Shown here in pieces: positions 5,828 through 6,481 of a stretch of 6,481 nucleotides of DNA. The DNA lies in assembly GCA_012032855.1 (NCBI GenBank), contig JAAUQA010000197.1:1-6481 (forward strand), read 5' to 3'. Positions within the stretch are counted from its first letter, which is position 1. Each line of letters begins with the position of its first letter. The notes under the pieces are model-generated. The model did no database searches, was not told the DNA's origin, and worked only from the letters and a program-made list of their open reading frames with translations. Source of the stretch: Candidatus Competibacteraceae bacterium (GTDB taxonomy: Bacteria > Pseudomonadota > Gammaproteobacteria > Competibacterales > Competibacteraceae). The translations under genes and the position numbers were made by a program.

Positions 5828-6481
5828 ATGACCGACCCAAACCCTTTCCAGCCCATCTTCGCAGCGATCATCCAACCGCTGCTCTGGGTTTTTCCGGCGC
5901 TCTTCACGCTGGCGGGCCTCAAGTTGCTGTTCTCCGCTTGGTTCAAAGGGATGGCCGGAGAACGAGCAGTAGCCCGAGTACTGGATCGCCTGGGCCAAGA
6001 CGCTCTGCAAGACGTCATCATCCTCGATGGCCAGGGCGGACTCACGCAACTCGATCATGTGGTCCTAATCCCGGTTGGTCTGCTCGTGGTTGAAACCAAG
6101 AACTACCAAGGGCAACATCTTCGGTCAACCGAAGGATAAAACCTGGACCCAGCGCGTTGGCAGAAAGAGCTTTAAGTTCGGCAATCCGCTGCGACAGAAC
6201 TACTTGCATACGCAGGCGGTGAAAGCCCTCGTGCCAGGGGTTCCTGTATACGGTCAGGTAGCTTTTACTAACGTGGCACGCTTTCCGAAAGGCGTCCCCG
6301 AGGGGGTTTCAGCACTAAAGACACTCAAAGCCGACCTTGGTCCTTTGTTGCAGGCAGATACCGTGGACCCAGTGGACCTCAACGGGGCCTGGCAACAACT
6401 GCAAGCCACAGCCCGCACAGATCGGGAAACCCGCCAAGCGCATATTGCCGGCATTCAGGCCAAACATGGGAAGGATTACCG
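5828..6481 (+). pseudogene. Membrane-anchored NERD-domain protein (nuclease-related), frameshifted and cut by the window end
   Basis: ATG 5828 lies two bases after the restriction gene's TAA, with AAGG about ten bases upstream, so it is the next gene of that operon. Residues 11-36 form a hydrophobic segment (AAIIQPLLWVFPALFTLAGL), likely a single membrane anchor. The NERD domain follows: KGMAGERAV with E45, LTQLDHVVL with D76, and LVVETKNYQG with E89 and K91, the acidic and Lys residues of a PD-(D/E)XK-like nuclease fold. The frame then ends at TAA 6137-6139. Removing one G from the run at 6110-6112 restores YQGNIFGQPKDKTWTQ, the expected NERD continuation, and the chain stays open to the last base (ADTVDPVDLNGAWQQLQA and on). 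The C-terminus, where many NERD proteins carry a zinc ribbon, helicase or kinase domain, lies outside. Nuclease activity is inferred from the fold; the substrate is unknown. Confidence 0.85.

Noticed and set aside
1..6481. CRISPR array, transposon ends or attachment site
   Set aside because: There are no regularly spaced repeats, no transposase or integrase coding sequence, and no long direct or terminal inverted repeats that I could see.

Overview
The window is a dense, entirely plus-strand cluster of defence and toxin-antitoxin type genes from a bacterium. Base composition is moderately GC-rich and the protein families are common in environmental Proteobacteria. A gammaproteobacterium is plausible, but the sequence alone does not prove it. 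There are no rRNA or tRNA genes, no CRISPR array, and no transposase or insertion-sequence ends.

Left block (1-2204): the C-terminal end of an unidentified gene overlaps by 4 bases the start of a DUF6036-type nucleotidyltransferase (158-775). This is followed by a small putative antitoxin (788-1087), then an AbiEii-family nucleotidyltransferase toxin (1084-1790, one frameshift), then an unrecognised protein of about 130 residues (1812-2204, possibly starting at GTG 1787). All junctions are overlaps or very short gaps, so this looks like one transcription unit with two nucleotidyltransferase modules in series.

Gap (2205-2302): this is the only real intergenic stretch. It is AT-rich and ends in a strong ribosome binding site.

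Right block (2303-6481): a VapB-like antitoxin (2303-2533) and a PIN-domain VapC toxin (2533-2931) share bases. The vapC stop overlaps the start of a large MmeI-like, single-chain Type IIL restriction-modification gene (2931-5825). Two bases later begins a membrane-anchored NERD-domain protein (5828 to beyond the window end). The order is antitoxin, toxin, restriction-modification enzyme, NERD protein, with every start coupled to the preceding stop.

The window is unusual for its single-base frameshifts. I could place ten with confidence and one more tentatively: one in the left partial gene, one in the AbiEii gene, seven in the Type IIL gene, one in the NERD gene, and a possible one at the start of the unrecognised protein. 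Most lie in short runs of T, G or C. Correcting each by one base restores continuous, family-like protein sequence with catalytic motifs intact, and I found no nonsense substitutions. This pattern fits uncorrected sequencing error better than old gene decay, though genuine recent inactivation cannot be excluded. Read with corrections, the window encodes what appears to be a complete, functional defence island. Read literally, the restriction enzyme, the AbiEii toxin and the NERD protein are broken.
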